A program made the position numbers and the translations under genes. From positions 186,001 through 250,000 of the forward strand of contig NZ_JAIUDQ010000001.1 of the NCBI RefSeq assembly GCF_020164435.1: a stretch of DNA of 64,000 nt. Reading direction: 5' to 3'. This DNA is from Phyllobacterium lublinensis (GTDB lineage Bacteria > Pseudomonadota > Alphaproteobacteria > Rhizobiales > Rhizobiaceae). This document shows, in pieces, positions 17,442-27,049 of this stretch. The notes beneath the pieces were generated by a model. The model was not told the DNA's origin. It made no database searches and saw nothing but the letters and a program-made list of their open reading frames with translations. Positions within the stretch are counted from its first letter, which is position 1. Each line of letters starts with the position of its first letter.

Positions 17442-18073
17442 CGTGCAGCGGTCCATTGTTGCCGGGCGGTCGTCAGTTCCTGTGGCGTGTTGATGTTAAA
17501 GAACGGGTCGAGGGGGACGCCCGATTGCGTCGCAACAACGGGAAATTCCGCGACCCTGTGTGGATGTCCCTCAATCCAGGTGACGACGCGGCGGTTCGTT
17601 TCATCGCTCAACCAGCGGCGCAGATCCGCCTTGAGGAAGACGGGCCACAGTGCGAATACAGGATGCAGCCTGTTGCCGGAAGAGGCCACGCCAATATGAT
17701 CCGGCGCGTCGACGATGGAGCGGCGAAGCGTATCAACCAGATCTTCCGGGAAAAACGGCGTGTCTGCTGCCACAGTCACCACGTGCGAGAACGGTGTCGC
17801 CTCACCGGCAGCCCATTCCATCGCGGCAAGGACACCGGCGAGCGGACCGGCAAATCCACCGACATCATCAGGTATGACGCTCGCCCGCAGGTCAGCAAGC
17901 CGCGATGCATCACCATTGCTGTTCACCGCGACGGTGTCGATCTGGCGAGCCAGCCGTTCATAAACATGATCGATGAGGCGGTGGTTACCGAAAGGCAGCA
18001 TTGCCTTGTCTTGCCCACCCATCCGGCTGGACTGCCCTCCCGCCAGTATCACACCTGCAATTCGCACGCTCAA
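17438..18073 (-). CDS. mobA: molybdenum cofactor guanylyltransferase MobA
   Basis: Transfers GMP from GTP to Mo-molybdopterin to form the MGD cofactor of DMSO-reductase-type enzymes. The nucleotide-binding motif GVILAGGQSSRMGGQDKAML is at residues 7-26, and AADTPFFPEDLV carries the metal-binding Asp. The protein has 211 residues. There is no ATG: the start is TTG at 18073, overlapping the stop of the upstream DMT gene as TTGA, or GTG two codons later. The non-ATG start plus overlap suggests translation depends on the upstream gene. Confidence 0.94.
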   Translation of the reverse strand: MSVRIAGVILAGGQSSRMGGQDKAMLPFGNHRLIDHVYERLARQIDTVAVNSNGDASRLADLRASVIPDDVGGFAGPLAGVLAAMEWAAGEATPFSHVVTVAADTPFFPEDLVDTLRRSIVDAPDHIGVASSGNRLHPVFALWPVFLKADLRRWLSDETNRRVVTWIEGHPHRVAEFPVVATQSGVPLDPFFNINTPQELTTARQQWTAAR

Positions 18074-19002
18074 ACTCCGTCAGGCGATGTTGCGGTTGCT
18101 TCAGCCGTCGTTGTTACCGGCTTCATGCGATCAACAATCCGCTCACGGTAGAGCGTATAAAGGCCGCTGCCAATGACGATGACCGAGCCGACGATCATCG
18201 GGATGTCGGGCAAGTCGCCGAAGAATACGAAACCGAGCAGAATAGCCCAGAGAAGACTTGTGTAGCGGAATGGGGCGACGAAGGAAATCTCGCCCTCCTG
18301 CATGGCAAGAATGATGAAGTGATAGGCGACGATCACGCAGCAGGCGGCAAGCGTCAGAAGCAGGGTGTTGACCAGCGACATCGGTGTCCAGCCGCCAAGC
18401 GGGCCGATCATCGCTACGCCGGCAAGGGAAACTCCGACTGACGTCAATGCGGAGATCATCAATACGGGGATCGTTCTCGGGACCTTGCGGGTGGCAAGAT
18501 CGCGCAGCGCGGCAAAGATCACGGTCACGACAATGAGGAACAGGTAAGGACTTACGCCTTCACCTCCGGGCCGCACGATGATGAGGACCCCGACAAACCC
18601 GACGGCGATGGCGACCCAGCGCCGCCAGCCCACAGGCTCACCGAACAGCATGGCCGCCCCCACGGTCACGACCAGAGGCAATGCCTGAAGGATTGCCGAT
18701 GTCAGGGCGAGGGGGACATGAACGAGTGCAACAAGGAAGCTCACGGTGCCGACGACTTCGCCGACAACTCGCAGAACTGTCATCTTGTGGAGGGCGTGGC
18801 GCAGCGGTATCAGCATGCCCTTGTGCCAGGCTAATGCCAGGATCAGCACGGTGGCGATAGACCCCCGCACGAGCATGACCTGTCCCATGTTCATGTGCTC
18901 GCCGACATATTTCACCATGGCGTCATTGAAGGTGAAGCTGGCCATGCCAATGGCCATGAACAGGCTGCCACGCAGATTGGGAGAAAGCGCCAAGATGATC
19001 AT
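18070..19002 (-). CDS. EamA/DMT family transporter
   Basis: A 310-residue membrane protein with about ten helices arranged as two EamA repeats (residues about 12-140 and 155-285), typical of the drug/metabolite transporter superfamily. The substrate cannot be predicted. It lies between moaA and mobA on the same strand; the 4-base overlap with mobA and the 96-base gap after moaA place it in the molybdenum cofactor cluster, though whether it has a role in that pathway is unknown. Confidence 0.9.
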   Translation of the reverse strand: MIILALSPNLRGSLFMAIGMASFTFNDAMVKYVGEHMNMGQVMLVRGSIATVLILALAWHKGMLIPLRHALHKMTVLRVVGEVVGTVSFLVALVHVPLALTSAILQALPLVVTVGAAMLFGEPVGWRRWVAIAVGFVGVLIIVRPGGEGVSPYLFLIVVTVIFAALRDLATRKVPRTIPVLMISALTSVGVSLAGVAMIGPLGGWTPMSLVNTLLLTLAACCVIVAYHFIILAMQEGEISFVAPFRYTSLLWAILLGFVFFGDLPDIPMIVGSVIVIGSGLYTLYRERIVDRMKPVTTTAEATATSPDGV

Positions 19003-19098
19003 TCCAGTTGAGGACGGCGATTCTCCTCCGGAATCGCGTGAGTTGATATATCAACCCTCGTGCGCCAAAGCACTCGCTATGTTTGCAGGGCAGTTATT

Positions 19099-20133
19099 CT
19101 AGCCGCCGGTGACGCTCATATGCCGCGAGACTGCTGGACGGTTGTGGCGTCGATCGATGATGAAATCGTGTCCCTTGGGCTTGCGGCCGATGGCTTCGTC
19201 GATGGCATTGTTCAGAAGTTCATTGCCTTCGGACGCGCGCAAGGGTTCGCGCAAATCGGCAGCGTCCTCTTGGCCAAGGCACATGTACAGCGTTCCGGTG
19301 CAGGTCAGGCGAACGCGATTGCAACTCTCGCAGAAGTTATGGGTCATTGGTGTAATGAACCCGACGCGTCCGCCGGTTTCCTTGACCTCGACGTAGCGTG
19401 CGGGCCCCCCGGTCTTATAGGGGATGTCTTCCAGCGTGAATTGTTCGCCCAGTTTGGCACGCAGCAAGGACAGAGGCAGGTATTGATCGGTCCGATCGAG
19501 ATCAATCTCGCCCATGGGCATGGTCTCGATCAGCGTCAGATCCATGCCGCGACCATGCGCCCAACGGATCATCTCGGGGATCTCGTGATCGTTGAAGCCT
19601 TTAAGAGCAACCGCATTCAGTTTGATGCGGATACCGGCACGCTGGGCTGCGTTGATGCCGTCCATGACGCGGTTGAAATCGCCCCAGCGTGTAATTGCAT
19701 GGAACTTATCGGCATCGAGCGTGTCCAGCGACACGTTGATGCGCCTGACACCATTTGCGGCCAGTTCGTCGGCATACCGGGCCAACTGTGAACCGTTGGT
19801 GGTCAGCGTCAATTCCTCAAGGGCGCCCGATCTGAGGTGACGGGAGAGTTCACAGATCAGGTGCATGATGTTTCTGCGCACGAGTGGCTCGCCACCGGTA
19901 AGGCGAAGCTTCTTTACCCCTTTTTCGATGAAGGCGGTGCAGAGGCGATCCAGTTCCTCGAGCGTGAGCAGATCTTTCTTGGGCAAGAAGGTCATGTGTT
20001 CCGACATGCAATAGGTGCAGCGGAAATCGCAGCGATCCGTTACGGAAACGCGCAGATAGTTGATCGTTCGACCGAACGGATCAATCATCGGTGTTTGTGG
20101 TGTGGCGCTGTCGAGCAATGAAACGTGGTCCAA
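19099..20133 (-). CDS. moaA: GTP 3',8-cyclase MoaA
   Basis: Radical-SAM enzyme that, with MoaC, converts GTP to cyclic pyranopterin monophosphate, the first step of molybdenum cofactor synthesis. The SAM cluster motif is CDFRCTYCM (C-x3-C-x2-C), near residue 35 of the 344-residue chain. The C-terminal second cluster appears as [11 protein letters not shown]...LYMCLG, and the chain ends in the essential double glycine (TGG). I choose TTG at 20133 because a strong GAGGAGG lies six bases upstream; longer in-frame starts have no such site. The rare start codon may limit expression. Confidence 0.95.
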   Translation of the reverse strand: MDHVSLLDSATPQTPMIDPFGRTINYLRVSVTDRCDFRCTYCMSEHMTFLPKKDLLTLEELDRLCTAFIEKGVKKLRLTGGEPLVRRNIMHLICELSRHLRSGALEELTLTTNGSQLARYADELAANGVRRINVSLDTLDADKFHAITRWGDFNRVMDGINAAQRAGIRIKLNAVALKGFNDHEIPEMIRWAHGRGMDLTLIETMPMGEIDLDRTDQYLPLSLLRAKLGEQFTLEDIPYKTGGPARYVEVKETGGRVGFITPMTHNFCESCNRVRLTCTGTLYMCLGQEDAADLREPLRASEGNELLNNAIDEAIGRKPKGHDFIIDRRHNRPAVSRHMSVTGG

Positions 20134-20279
20134 TCGTATCCTCCTCTGAGGAGAGATAAGGTGCCGCCGCCTGCTTGTCCAGTCACCGCTCGCAACATGC
20201 TGTTTCAAGGAAAACTATATGCAACCTTGCCGTTAGGCTTCGTGGTGCTTACACAGGGGGCAGCTACGAGGATCATATC

Positions 20280-20660
20280 ATGACAAACGCTTGGCCGACA
20301 GAACTGCGGGTCAGCAAAGATCGGCGATCTCTGACGATCACCTTCGACAATGGCGAGAGCTATGACTTGACTGCCGAACTCCTGCGTGTCGCGTCCCCGT
20401 CGGCTGAGGTGCAGGGCCATTCGCCCGAACAGCGTGTAACCGTGCCTGGCAAGATGAACGTCGCGATTGCAAGGATGGAGCCCGTTGGCAATTATGCCGT
20501 GCGCATCGTCTTTGACGACATGCATGATACGGGTCTGTTCAGCTGGGATTACCTTCTGGACCTCGGCCGAAACAGGGATGCCCGCTGGGACAGTTACCTC
20601 GATGAGCTTCGCGAGAAAGGTCTTAGCCGGGAACCATTTGCGCCACGTGGCGCTCCCTGA
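20280..20660 (+). CDS. DUF971 (gamma-butyrobetaine hydroxylase-like N-terminal) protein
   Basis: A 126-residue small protein with the DUF971 layout: WPTELRVSKDRRSLTITFDNGESYDLTAELLRVASPSAEVQGH, then the IVFDDMHDTGLFSWDYLLDLG motif. It is the domain also found at the N-terminus of gamma-butyrobetaine hydroxylases and in some Fe-S carriers (ApbC/Mrp neighbours). The exact role is unknown. The start at 20280 follows ACGAGGA. It is divergent from moaA. Confidence 0.88.
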   Translation: MTNAWPTELRVSKDRRSLTITFDNGESYDLTAELLRVASPSAEVQGHSPEQRVTVPGKMNVAIARMEPVGNYAVRIVFDDMHDTGLFSWDYLLDLGRNRDARWDSYLDELREKGLSREPFAPRGAP

Positions 20661-20905
20661 GCGGTCGTTTTCGTCTGAAACTATTAGGAATCAACTGTTT
20701 ACGCTGACGTTGATGCAGAGTGAGAAGGTGTTGCGGCTGATGTGTCGAAATCGGCACACAGCAGAAAAATGTGACGCCGGAGAATATTCCATGCGGTACG
20801 GGGCATTGTTAAAAGTTTCTAAATAGGATGCGGTGAAACTGGCCACACACCAAATCCTGGCCCATGTTCACCCGTGGGCATGACAGTACCTTCCGGGCGG
20901 AAAAC

Positions 20906-22822
20906 ATGACTTCCAATTCAAAAAAACGCGCATTCTTTCTGGCCGCCATGTTGTCGGCGACGGCAATCCCGATGACGTCTGCTTCAGCCGCCAACAATCT
21001 GATGGAATTGTTGTTCGGTAGCCGCCGCATCGCATCCCAGCCGGTCATGCAGCCCCATCAGGTTCGCCCCGACGGGAGTGAGGCAGCAAGGCGCCCGTCC
21101 GCTCCTATCAAGCGCGTCACCGTAACCGCGCCGTCAAATTATGATTACAAGCCCGAGGCGCTCGTCCAGGTAGATTTTGCCAAGGTCGATCCGCAACTCA
21201 CAGCTTCGGCCGATCACGGCATCGTCGCGCCGCCGCAAATGGAACAGTTCGGTCTCAAGATCGATCATCTGAGGGATGCACATGTTCTGGCGGAGAAGGA
21301 AATCGCCGACGCCATCGTATCCTACTATGCCACGAAGCAGCGTCCCATATGGACGGCATCCTATGATGTAACAGCAAAGGCCAAGGCTGTCGTCGCGCTG
21401 TTTGCCAAGGCCGCCGATGATGGTCTTGATCCTGCAGATTATGCGGTTTCGTTGCCGAGCGATGACTTTGACCGCTCGAATATCCCAGCGCGTTTGAAAG
21501 AACTTTCGGCGTTCGAGTTGATGATGTCAGCCCGCGCGCTACGCTATGCGATGGACCAGGGTGACGGCCGCATCAATCCAAACAGGCTCAGCGGTTTCCA
21601 CGATTTCGCTCTCGGCCGTGTCAAGCCGCGCGACGTGATGGACCAGCTCGGCTCTTCGAACGACCCAAGCGCGACCCTGCAGGCATTCGCACCCCAGAAC
21701 AAGTGGTATGCAGAACTCAAGCAGAAGCTTCAGGGCTTAAGTGAAAGCAACGAGCCCGTGGTGCGCGTCGCTCCCGGCACGATGATCCGGCCCGGCGAGG
21801 AGAATCCGGAAATCAGGAATGTCGTTGCCTTGATCAGGGCCAAGGCGCCGGAGGACTATCTGCTGGCGCATGAGGCCGTTCTCCAGGCCCATGAAAATTC
21901 GAATGTTTATGATGATAGCCTCGTCGAAGCCGTCAAGGATTTCCAGAAGAGCCAAGGTCGCAAGCCGGATGGCGTAATCGGCAACAATACCATTTTGGCC
22001 CTGCAGGGCGAAACGAACGCGTCCAAACGCGATCGCATTGTCTATTCCATGGAGCGCTTGCGTTGGCTCCCGCATGATTTCGGCACACGCTATGTTTTCA
22101 TCAACCAGCCTGCCTATCGGGCGCAGTATTTTGATGACAATGCCGAAAAGCTGGCGATGAATATCGTGGTCGGATCGCCGACGAACCAGACCTATTTCTT
22201 TAACGATACGATCGAAACGGTTGTTTTCAATCCATCCTGGGGCGTACCGCGTTCGATCATCCTCAATGAAATGATGCCGAAGATTCTAAGTAACCCGTCC
22301 TATCTCGAGAACAGCGGCTATGAGGTTTACGACAAATCCGGCCGTGTCATTTCGTCAAGTGCAGTGAACTGGTCGCAGGTTGCAGCCAATGGCGGCGGGG
22401 TAGGGATCCGGCAAAAACCCAGTCTCGACAATGCTTTGGGCGAGCTGAAAATCCTGTTTCCCAACAGCCATGACATCTACATGCACGATACCCCGGCCAA
22501 GTCCTATTTCAAGCGGGACATGCGGGCCCTGAGCCATGGTTGCATCCGGTTGGAACGCCCGCGCGAAATGGCAGCGGCTGTACTCGGTGTGCCCGTCGAT
22601 GATTTGAAACAATATTTCGGCAAAAACGAGCGCAGTGTCAGGCTGAAGGACCAATTGCCGGTTTATGTTTCCTATTTCACGGCGTGGCCCGACGCGGCGA
22701 CAGGCGATATCCAATATTATGACGACGTCTACCAGCGCGACGCCTATCTCGAAAAAGCATTCGTGAAGACGCGGGCCGTCAGGCAGGCCGATGCACAGGC
22801 GGCGCAGACGGCAAGGCTATAG
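20906..22822 (+). CDS. murein L,D-transpeptidase, YcbB-like with peptidoglycan-binding domain
   Basis: A 638-residue envelope enzyme with a signal peptide (about residues 1-29, ending SASA). An alpha-helical scaffold domain precedes a peptidoglycan-binding helical domain (VEAVKDFQKSQGRKPDGVIGNNTILAL, about residues 333-360) and a YkuD catalytic domain with the motif HDTPAKSYF...SHGCIRLERP; the Cys in SHGCIR is the nucleophile. It should form 3-3 crosslinks in peptidoglycan, which are prominent in polar-growing rhizobia. The ATG at 20906 starts the signal peptide. It is convergent with the Anbu gene, two bases apart. Confidence 0.92.
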   Translation: MTSNSKKRAFFLAAMLSATAIPMTSASAANNLMELLFGSRRIASQPVMQPHQVRPDGSEAARRPSAPIKRVTVTAPSNYDYKPEALVQVDFAKVDPQLTASADHGIVAPPQMEQFGLKIDHLRDAHVLAEKEIADAIVSYYATKQRPIWTASYDVTAKAKAVVALFAKAADDGLDPADYAVSLPSDDFDRSNIPARLKELSAFELMMSARALRYAMDQGDGRINPNRLSGFHDFALGRVKPRDVMDQLGSSNDPSATLQAFAPQNKWYAELKQKLQGLSESNEPVVRVAPGTMIRPGEENPEIRNVVALIRAKAPEDYLLAHEAVLQAHENSNVYDDSLVEAVKDFQKSQGRKPDGVIGNNTILALQGETNASKRDRIVYSMERLRWLPHDFGTRYVFINQPAYRAQYFDDNAEKLAMNIVVGSPTNQTYFFNDTIETVVFNPSWGVPRSIILNEMMPKILSNPSYLENSGYEVYDKSGRVISSSAVNWSQVAANGGGVGIRQKPSLDNALGELKILFPNSHDIYMHDTPAKSYFKRDMRALSHGCIRLERPREMAAAVLGVPVDDLKQYFGKNERSVRLKDQLPVYVSYFTAWPDAATGDIQYYDDVYQRDAYLEKAFVKTRAVRQADAQAAQTARL

Positions 22823-22824
22823 GG

Positions 22825-23565
22825 CTATTTTCGCGGCTCTATCTCGAATGGTGGCAGGCTCTGCAACGCGAGTTTCAGTGCCTGTGACCAGCCATCGGAG
22901 ATGATCTCGTAATAGGGATCGTGCCGTTCTATCCGTTTCTCGAAGCCGAGCCGTAGGCTGTCCGCTTCATAGAACTGCAAGTCGAGCGGCAATCCCACAG
23001 ACAGATTGGATTTCAAGGTAGAATCGAAGGAAACCAGCAAGAGCTTGGTTGCCTCTTCAAACGTCAAGCCAGAATCGTAGGAACGCACGATGATCGGCTT
23101 GCCGTACTTGTGCTCGCCGATCTGGAAGAAGGGCGTATCCGGCGTCGATTCAATGAAATTGCCCTCCGGGTAAATCAGGAACAGGCGCGGATCGCCACCC
23201 TTGATCTGCCCGCCGAGGATAATTGAAGCGCCGAAGGAATCGGCCCGCTGTCCGCCCGTATCCACCTCCTCGATCACATGCCTTATCGTATCCCCGACAA
23301 GTCTTGCGGTCTGGAACATGGAGGGCATGTCGTAGATCGACGGAGATCGTTCAGAGGGTATCTTGGTCCGCTCGTTCAGAATGCTGATCACAGCCTGGGT
23401 CGTCGCAAGATTGCCCGAGGAGAGCAGCGTAATGACGCGATCACCGGTTTTGGCCCAGGTGTACATTTTCTTGAACGTCGAAATGTTGTCGAGCCCGGCA
23501 TTGGTCCTGGTATCGGACATGAAAACAAGGCCGCGGTCCAGTTTAAGGCCCACACAGTAGGTCAT
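22825..23565 (-). CDS. Anbu: proteasome-type peptidase homologue
   Basis: A 246-residue member of the bacterial proteasome-related 'ancestral beta subunit' (Anbu) family. The start MTYCVGLKLDRGLVFMSDTRTNAG places Thr2 as the predicted N-terminal nucleophile after Met removal, with the Asp of SDTRTN and the Lys of STFKKMYTW as proteasome-type active-site partners. LLSSGNLATTQ is a further family signature. Known Anbu proteins form open helical or ring-like dimer assemblies; their physiological substrate is not established. I choose ATG 23565, because it exposes Thr2; an upstream ATG adds four residues. Last gene of the cluster. Confidence 0.93.
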   Translation of the reverse strand: MTYCVGLKLDRGLVFMSDTRTNAGLDNISTFKKMYTWAKTGDRVITLLSSGNLATTQAVISILNERTKIPSERSPSIYDMPSMFQTARLVGDTIRHVIEEVDTGGQRADSFGASIILGGQIKGGDPRLFLIYPEGNFIESTPDTPFFQIGEHKYGKPIIVRSYDSGLTFEEATKLLLVSFDSTLKSNLSVGLPLDLQFYEADSLRLGFEKRIERHDPYYEIISDGWSQALKLALQSLPPFEIEPRK

Positions 23566-23597
23566 AACGAATCCCAAATCTGAAATACTCAGACCGA

Positions 23598-24395
23598 TTA
23601 CTGCTCTACATTGACTTCCACGGCAAGTGATTCAATGCCCGGACCAAAACGCACGCCTGAAATCGGCGCCGCCTCGCGATAGTCCAGGCCGCAAGCGAGA
23701 CGGACATAGCCTTCATTGGGACAAATATCGTTGGCCGCATCAAATCCTACCCAGCCCAGCCCTTCTATGTGAGCCTCGGCCCAGGCGTGGCTGGCGGTCT
23801 GCTCAATGGAATTGTTCAACATCAGATAGCCGGAAACGTAGCGCGCCGGGATATTCAGGTGGCGTGCGACTGACAGGAATATGTGCGTGTGATCCTGACA
23901 AACGCCCTTGCCGCCGATCAGGGCTTCTTCTGCTGTGGTAAGGATGCTGGTTGCGCCCGGCGTATACTGGACTCTCTGATGCAGCGATCCCATCAGTTCG
24001 TGCAGCGTCGCAAGTTTGTCGGAGCCGACCGGTAGGCTCTCCGCAAAGTCGCGAATCGCATCGCCAGCTTTCGTAAGCAGCGTCTCACGCTCGTAGAGCC
24101 AGGTCGGCGTGAAGTTGTAGATCTTGCCCAGCACGCCGGTGCGATCTTCGGTTTCAACCTTGCCCTCGGCGCGGATGACCAGTTCCTGCACATCGCGTTC
24201 AAGACTGATCAGCATGGTGCGATTGCCATATCCGTCGCGGTAATTCGCTTCCTGCCTTGCCCCCTCCACCGTCACCGTCCAGTCGATCACTTTCTGGCCA
24301 GGGCTGCTTTGCGGATGCATGCGCAACCGCAAGACCGAATAATGCACCGGAGCGTCATAGCGATAGTGGGAGTTATGCTGGATGTTCAGGAGCAT
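23598..24395 (-). CDS. transglutaminase-like cysteine protease family protein of the Anbu cluster
   Basis: A 265-residue protein with an N-terminal bacterial transglutaminase-like beta domain (about residues 1-100, NIQHNSHYRYDAPVHYSVLRLRMHP) and a papain-fold transglutaminase core. The triad is visible as GGKGVCQDHTHIF (Cys), ASHAWAEAHIEGLGW (His) and FDAANDICPNEGYV (Asp). The family is expected to hydrolyse or form amide bonds. It lies five bases after the alpha-E gene and 32 before Anbu. Confidence 0.93.
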   Translation of the reverse strand: MLLNIQHNSHYRYDAPVHYSVLRLRMHPQSSPGQKVIDWTVTVEGARQEANYRDGYGNRTMLISLERDVQELVIRAEGKVETEDRTGVLGKIYNFTPTWLYERETLLTKAGDAIRDFAESLPVGSDKLATLHELMGSLHQRVQYTPGATSILTTAEEALIGGKGVCQDHTHIFLSVARHLNIPARYVSGYLMLNNSIEQTASHAWAEAHIEGLGWVGFDAANDICPNEGYVRLACGLDYREAAPISGVRFGPGIESLAVEVNVEQ

Positions 24396-24400
24396 GATCT

Positions 24401-25342
24401 TCAATCGAAGTTGTAGGCTTCAGCAATTTTGCTGCTCAAGCTGTTCGTTTGATAAATGAGGTCGCTGAGGAATTCGTGGAGCCCGTTGTCGAAGATCATC
24501 CGGATATCGTTGTCAACAAGACGGGTCATTATGCTTTCCGACATGTCGTGACATTCGTGCCGCTTGCCGTAGTCATTGGCAAGGAATTTCAAGTTGTCGA
24601 CGATATTCGAATAGCAGAAATTGAGCGATCGCGGCATCCGTGAATTGAGGATGAGGTAATCTGCTATGTTAACCGGGTTGTACTCCACATCATATACCCA
24701 GCGATAGGAACGATGGGCCGATACGGAACGCAGGATCGACTCCCATTGGAAATTGTCGAGTGTCGTCCCGACATAGGATATCGAGGGCAGCAGCACGTAG
24801 TATTTCACGTCCAGAATGCGCGCTGTGTTGTCCGCCCGCTCGATAAACGTCCCGATACGGGCGAAATTGAAGATCTCGTTGCGCAGCATCGTCCCGTGAA
24901 AGGCACCGCGAATGATTGCTGTCTCTCGCTTGATCTGGTCGAGAACGCGTGGAAGATCGGTTTCCGGAATGGACTGCGCCAGCGTTGATTTCAGGATCAT
25001 CCATGTCTCGTTGACGCTCTCCCACGCTTCGCGGGTTAACGCGGTGCGGACCATGCGGGCATTCGATCGGGCGGTTTCAACGCAGGACATGACGCTTGAT
25101 GGATTGTCGAGGTCACGCAGCATGAAGTCGGATACCAGGCTGGCGTTGTATTCCTTGTATTTGCCGTCATAGCCGATCTTGACGCCGGCGCTCATCAGGA
25201 CCGAGGACCACTCTTCCGGGGCGTCGGAGGTTTTGGTCAGAGCCATGCGCAATCCGGCATCGATCAGCCGTGCCATATTCTCTGCCCGCTCTATGTAGCG
25301 GAACATCCAGTAGAGACCATTCGCGGTACGACCAAGAAGCAT
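24401..25342 (-). CDS. alpha-E domain protein of the Anbu cluster
   Basis: A 313-residue all-helical protein, opening MLLGRTANGLYWMFRYIERAENMARLIDAGLRM, the signature of the alpha-E domain, followed by a repeat of the same style (NFARIGTFIERADNTARILDVKYYV, about residues 174-198). Proteins of this kind always occur with circularly permuted ATP-grasp and transglutaminase-like partners and are assumed to assist them; a biochemical activity has not been shown. It lies between the ATP-grasp and transglutaminase-like genes. Confidence 0.93.
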   Translation of the reverse strand: MLLGRTANGLYWMFRYIERAENMARLIDAGLRMALTKTSDAPEEWSSVLMSAGVKIGYDGKYKEYNASLVSDFMLRDLDNPSSVMSCVETARSNARMVRTALTREAWESVNETWMILKSTLAQSIPETDLPRVLDQIKRETAIIRGAFHGTMLRNEIFNFARIGTFIERADNTARILDVKYYVLLPSISYVGTTLDNFQWESILRSVSAHRSYRWVYDVEYNPVNIADYLILNSRMPRSLNFCYSNIVDNLKFLANDYGKRHECHDMSESIMTRLVDNDIRMIFDNGLHEFLSDLIYQTNSLSSKIAEAYNFD

Positions 25343-25410
25343 TTTCCGGTGTTATCCCTCTTTATTTCTGGAACCGCCTTGAGCGGTTCTCGTTCCCCTC
25401 GGGCTCTCGG

Positions 25411-26823
25411 CTAGTCGTCAAGTACCCACGTATCCTTGGTGCCTCCTCCCTGACTGGAATTTACGACCAGCGAGCCTTCCTTCAATGCGACCCGCGTCAA
25501 TCCTCCGGGTGTGATGCGAATGCGATCAGAAACGAGGACGAACGGCCGCAGGTCAACATGGCGGGGGGCCAGACCTTTTTCCGTCATGATTGGCGTTGTC
25601 GACAATGCCAGTGTCGGCTGCGCGATATAATTCTTGGGATTGGCCTTCAGCTTGAGCGCAAACGCTTCGCATTCCTTTTTCGATGCGGCTGGACCAACCA
25701 GCATGCCGTAACCGCCAGAACCGTGAACTTCCTTGACAACGAGGTCGGGAAGATGCTCGAGGACGTATTTGAGCGTATCCGGCTCCGAACAGCGATATGT
25801 CGGAACGTTCTCAAGGATCGCCTTTCGTCCGGTGTAAAATTCAACGATCTCGGGCATGTAGGAATAGAGCGCCTTGTCGTCGGCTATGCCGGTCCCGGGA
25901 GCATTGGCTATGGTGATGTTTCCGGAACGGTAGACGTCCATGATCCCGGCGACGCCCAACGCCGAATCCCGGCGGAAGGTGAGGGGGTCAAGGAAGGAAT
26001 CGTCGACGCGACGGTACAGAACATCGATGGCGCGGTTACCCTCGGTGGTCCGCATGACCACCTTGCCGTTTTCGATTTTCAGGTCGCCGCCTTCAACGAG
26101 TTCCACGCCCATCTGATCGGCAAGAAACGCATGCTCGAAATAGGCGGAGTTATAAATGCCAGGTGTCAGTACCGCGATTGTGGGTGTGCCCTTGCAGCCG
26201 GGCGGAGCCACTGCCGCGAGTGATTGCCGCAATTGCTTGGGATATGTCTCGACCGGGCGAACCTTGATCTGCTGGAACAGTTCCGGAAACAGCTGCATCA
26301 TCGTTTCGCGGTTTTCCAGCATATAGGAAACCCCGGATGGCGTACGTGCATTGTCTTCGAGAACGTAGAATTGATTCTCCTCCGTCCTGACGATGTCCAC
26401 GCCGATGATGTGCGTATAGACATTGCCGGGAGGGCGAAAACCGATCATCTCCGGCAAATAGGCGTCGTTGTGAATGAACAGTTCGCGCGGAATGCGGCCA
26501 GCCCGGATAATCTCCTGCCGGTGATAAATGTCGTCGAGAAAGGCGTTGAGAGCCATGACGCGCTGTTCGATGCCCTGCGACAGTCGGCGCCATTCGTTGC
26601 CAGTAATGATGCGTGGAATAATGTCAAAGGGAATGAGGCGCTCAGCCGCCTCTTCATCGCCATAGACGGCGAAGGTTATGCCAGTCTTTCGGAACACATT
26701 TTCCGCATCGAGCGCCTTTTGCGCCAACCGCTCCGGGTTCTGGGTATCAAGCCAGCACTTCAGCTGTCCGTATGGCGGGCGAACCTGACCGCCGGATTCG
26801 ATCATCTCGTCAAATGGCTTCAC
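25411..26823 (-). CDS. circularly permuted type 2 ATP-grasp protein of the Anbu cluster
   Basis: A 470-residue putative amide-bond-forming ligase. ATP-grasp signatures appear in permuted order, including YVLEDNARTPSGVSYMLENR (about residues 153-172), VLTPGIYNSAYFEHAFLAD and VVKEVHGSGGYGMLVGPAASK. By comparison with glutathionylspermidine synthase-like ligases, it should couple a carboxylate and an amine, perhaps making a peptide-like compound; the product is unknown. First gene of the four-gene cluster, with about 230 bases upstream for a promoter. Confidence 0.93.
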   Translation of the reverse strand: MKPFDEMIESGGQVRPPYGQLKCWLDTQNPERLAQKALDAENVFRKTGITFAVYGDEEAAERLIPFDIIPRIITGNEWRRLSQGIEQRVMALNAFLDDIYHRQEIIRAGRIPRELFIHNDAYLPEMIGFRPPGNVYTHIIGVDIVRTEENQFYVLEDNARTPSGVSYMLENRETMMQLFPELFQQIKVRPVETYPKQLRQSLAAVAPPGCKGTPTIAVLTPGIYNSAYFEHAFLADQMGVELVEGGDLKIENGKVVMRTTEGNRAIDVLYRRVDDSFLDPLTFRRDSALGVAGIMDVYRSGNITIANAPGTGIADDKALYSYMPEIVEFYTGRKAILENVPTYRCSEPDTLKYVLEHLPDLVVKEVHGSGGYGMLVGPAASKKECEAFALKLKANPKNYIAQPTLALSTTPIMTEKGLAPRHVDLRPFVLVSDRIRITPGGLTRVALKEGSLVVNSSQGGGTKDTWVLDD

Positions 26824-26996
26824 TCAGAACCCCCTTCACATCTCGATCATTCAAGCGGGTTCAGGAAAAAAAGCAAGCACATTCCATTGTTTAACGTCAC
26901 ACGGTCCCTTGGCGTTCAAAAAATAGGCACCAAGCTCGGCATTGAGGCAATCTCGATGCAAGCTTCGTCTATTTCATTTGCGCCAGGCCGAACAGA

Positions 26997-27022
26997 AAAC
27001 CCGGAAGCAGACCCCCGGGTTT
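26997..27022 (-). terminator. terminator after the BA14K-family gene
   Basis: AAACCCGG and CCGGGTTT pair across a 10-base loop. Read on the minus strand the hairpin is followed by TTTTC, about 30 bases after the stop of the BA14K-family gene. Confidence 0.65.
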
Positions 27023-27049
27023 GTTGAATCACAGCCGTTGCGACGCCTG

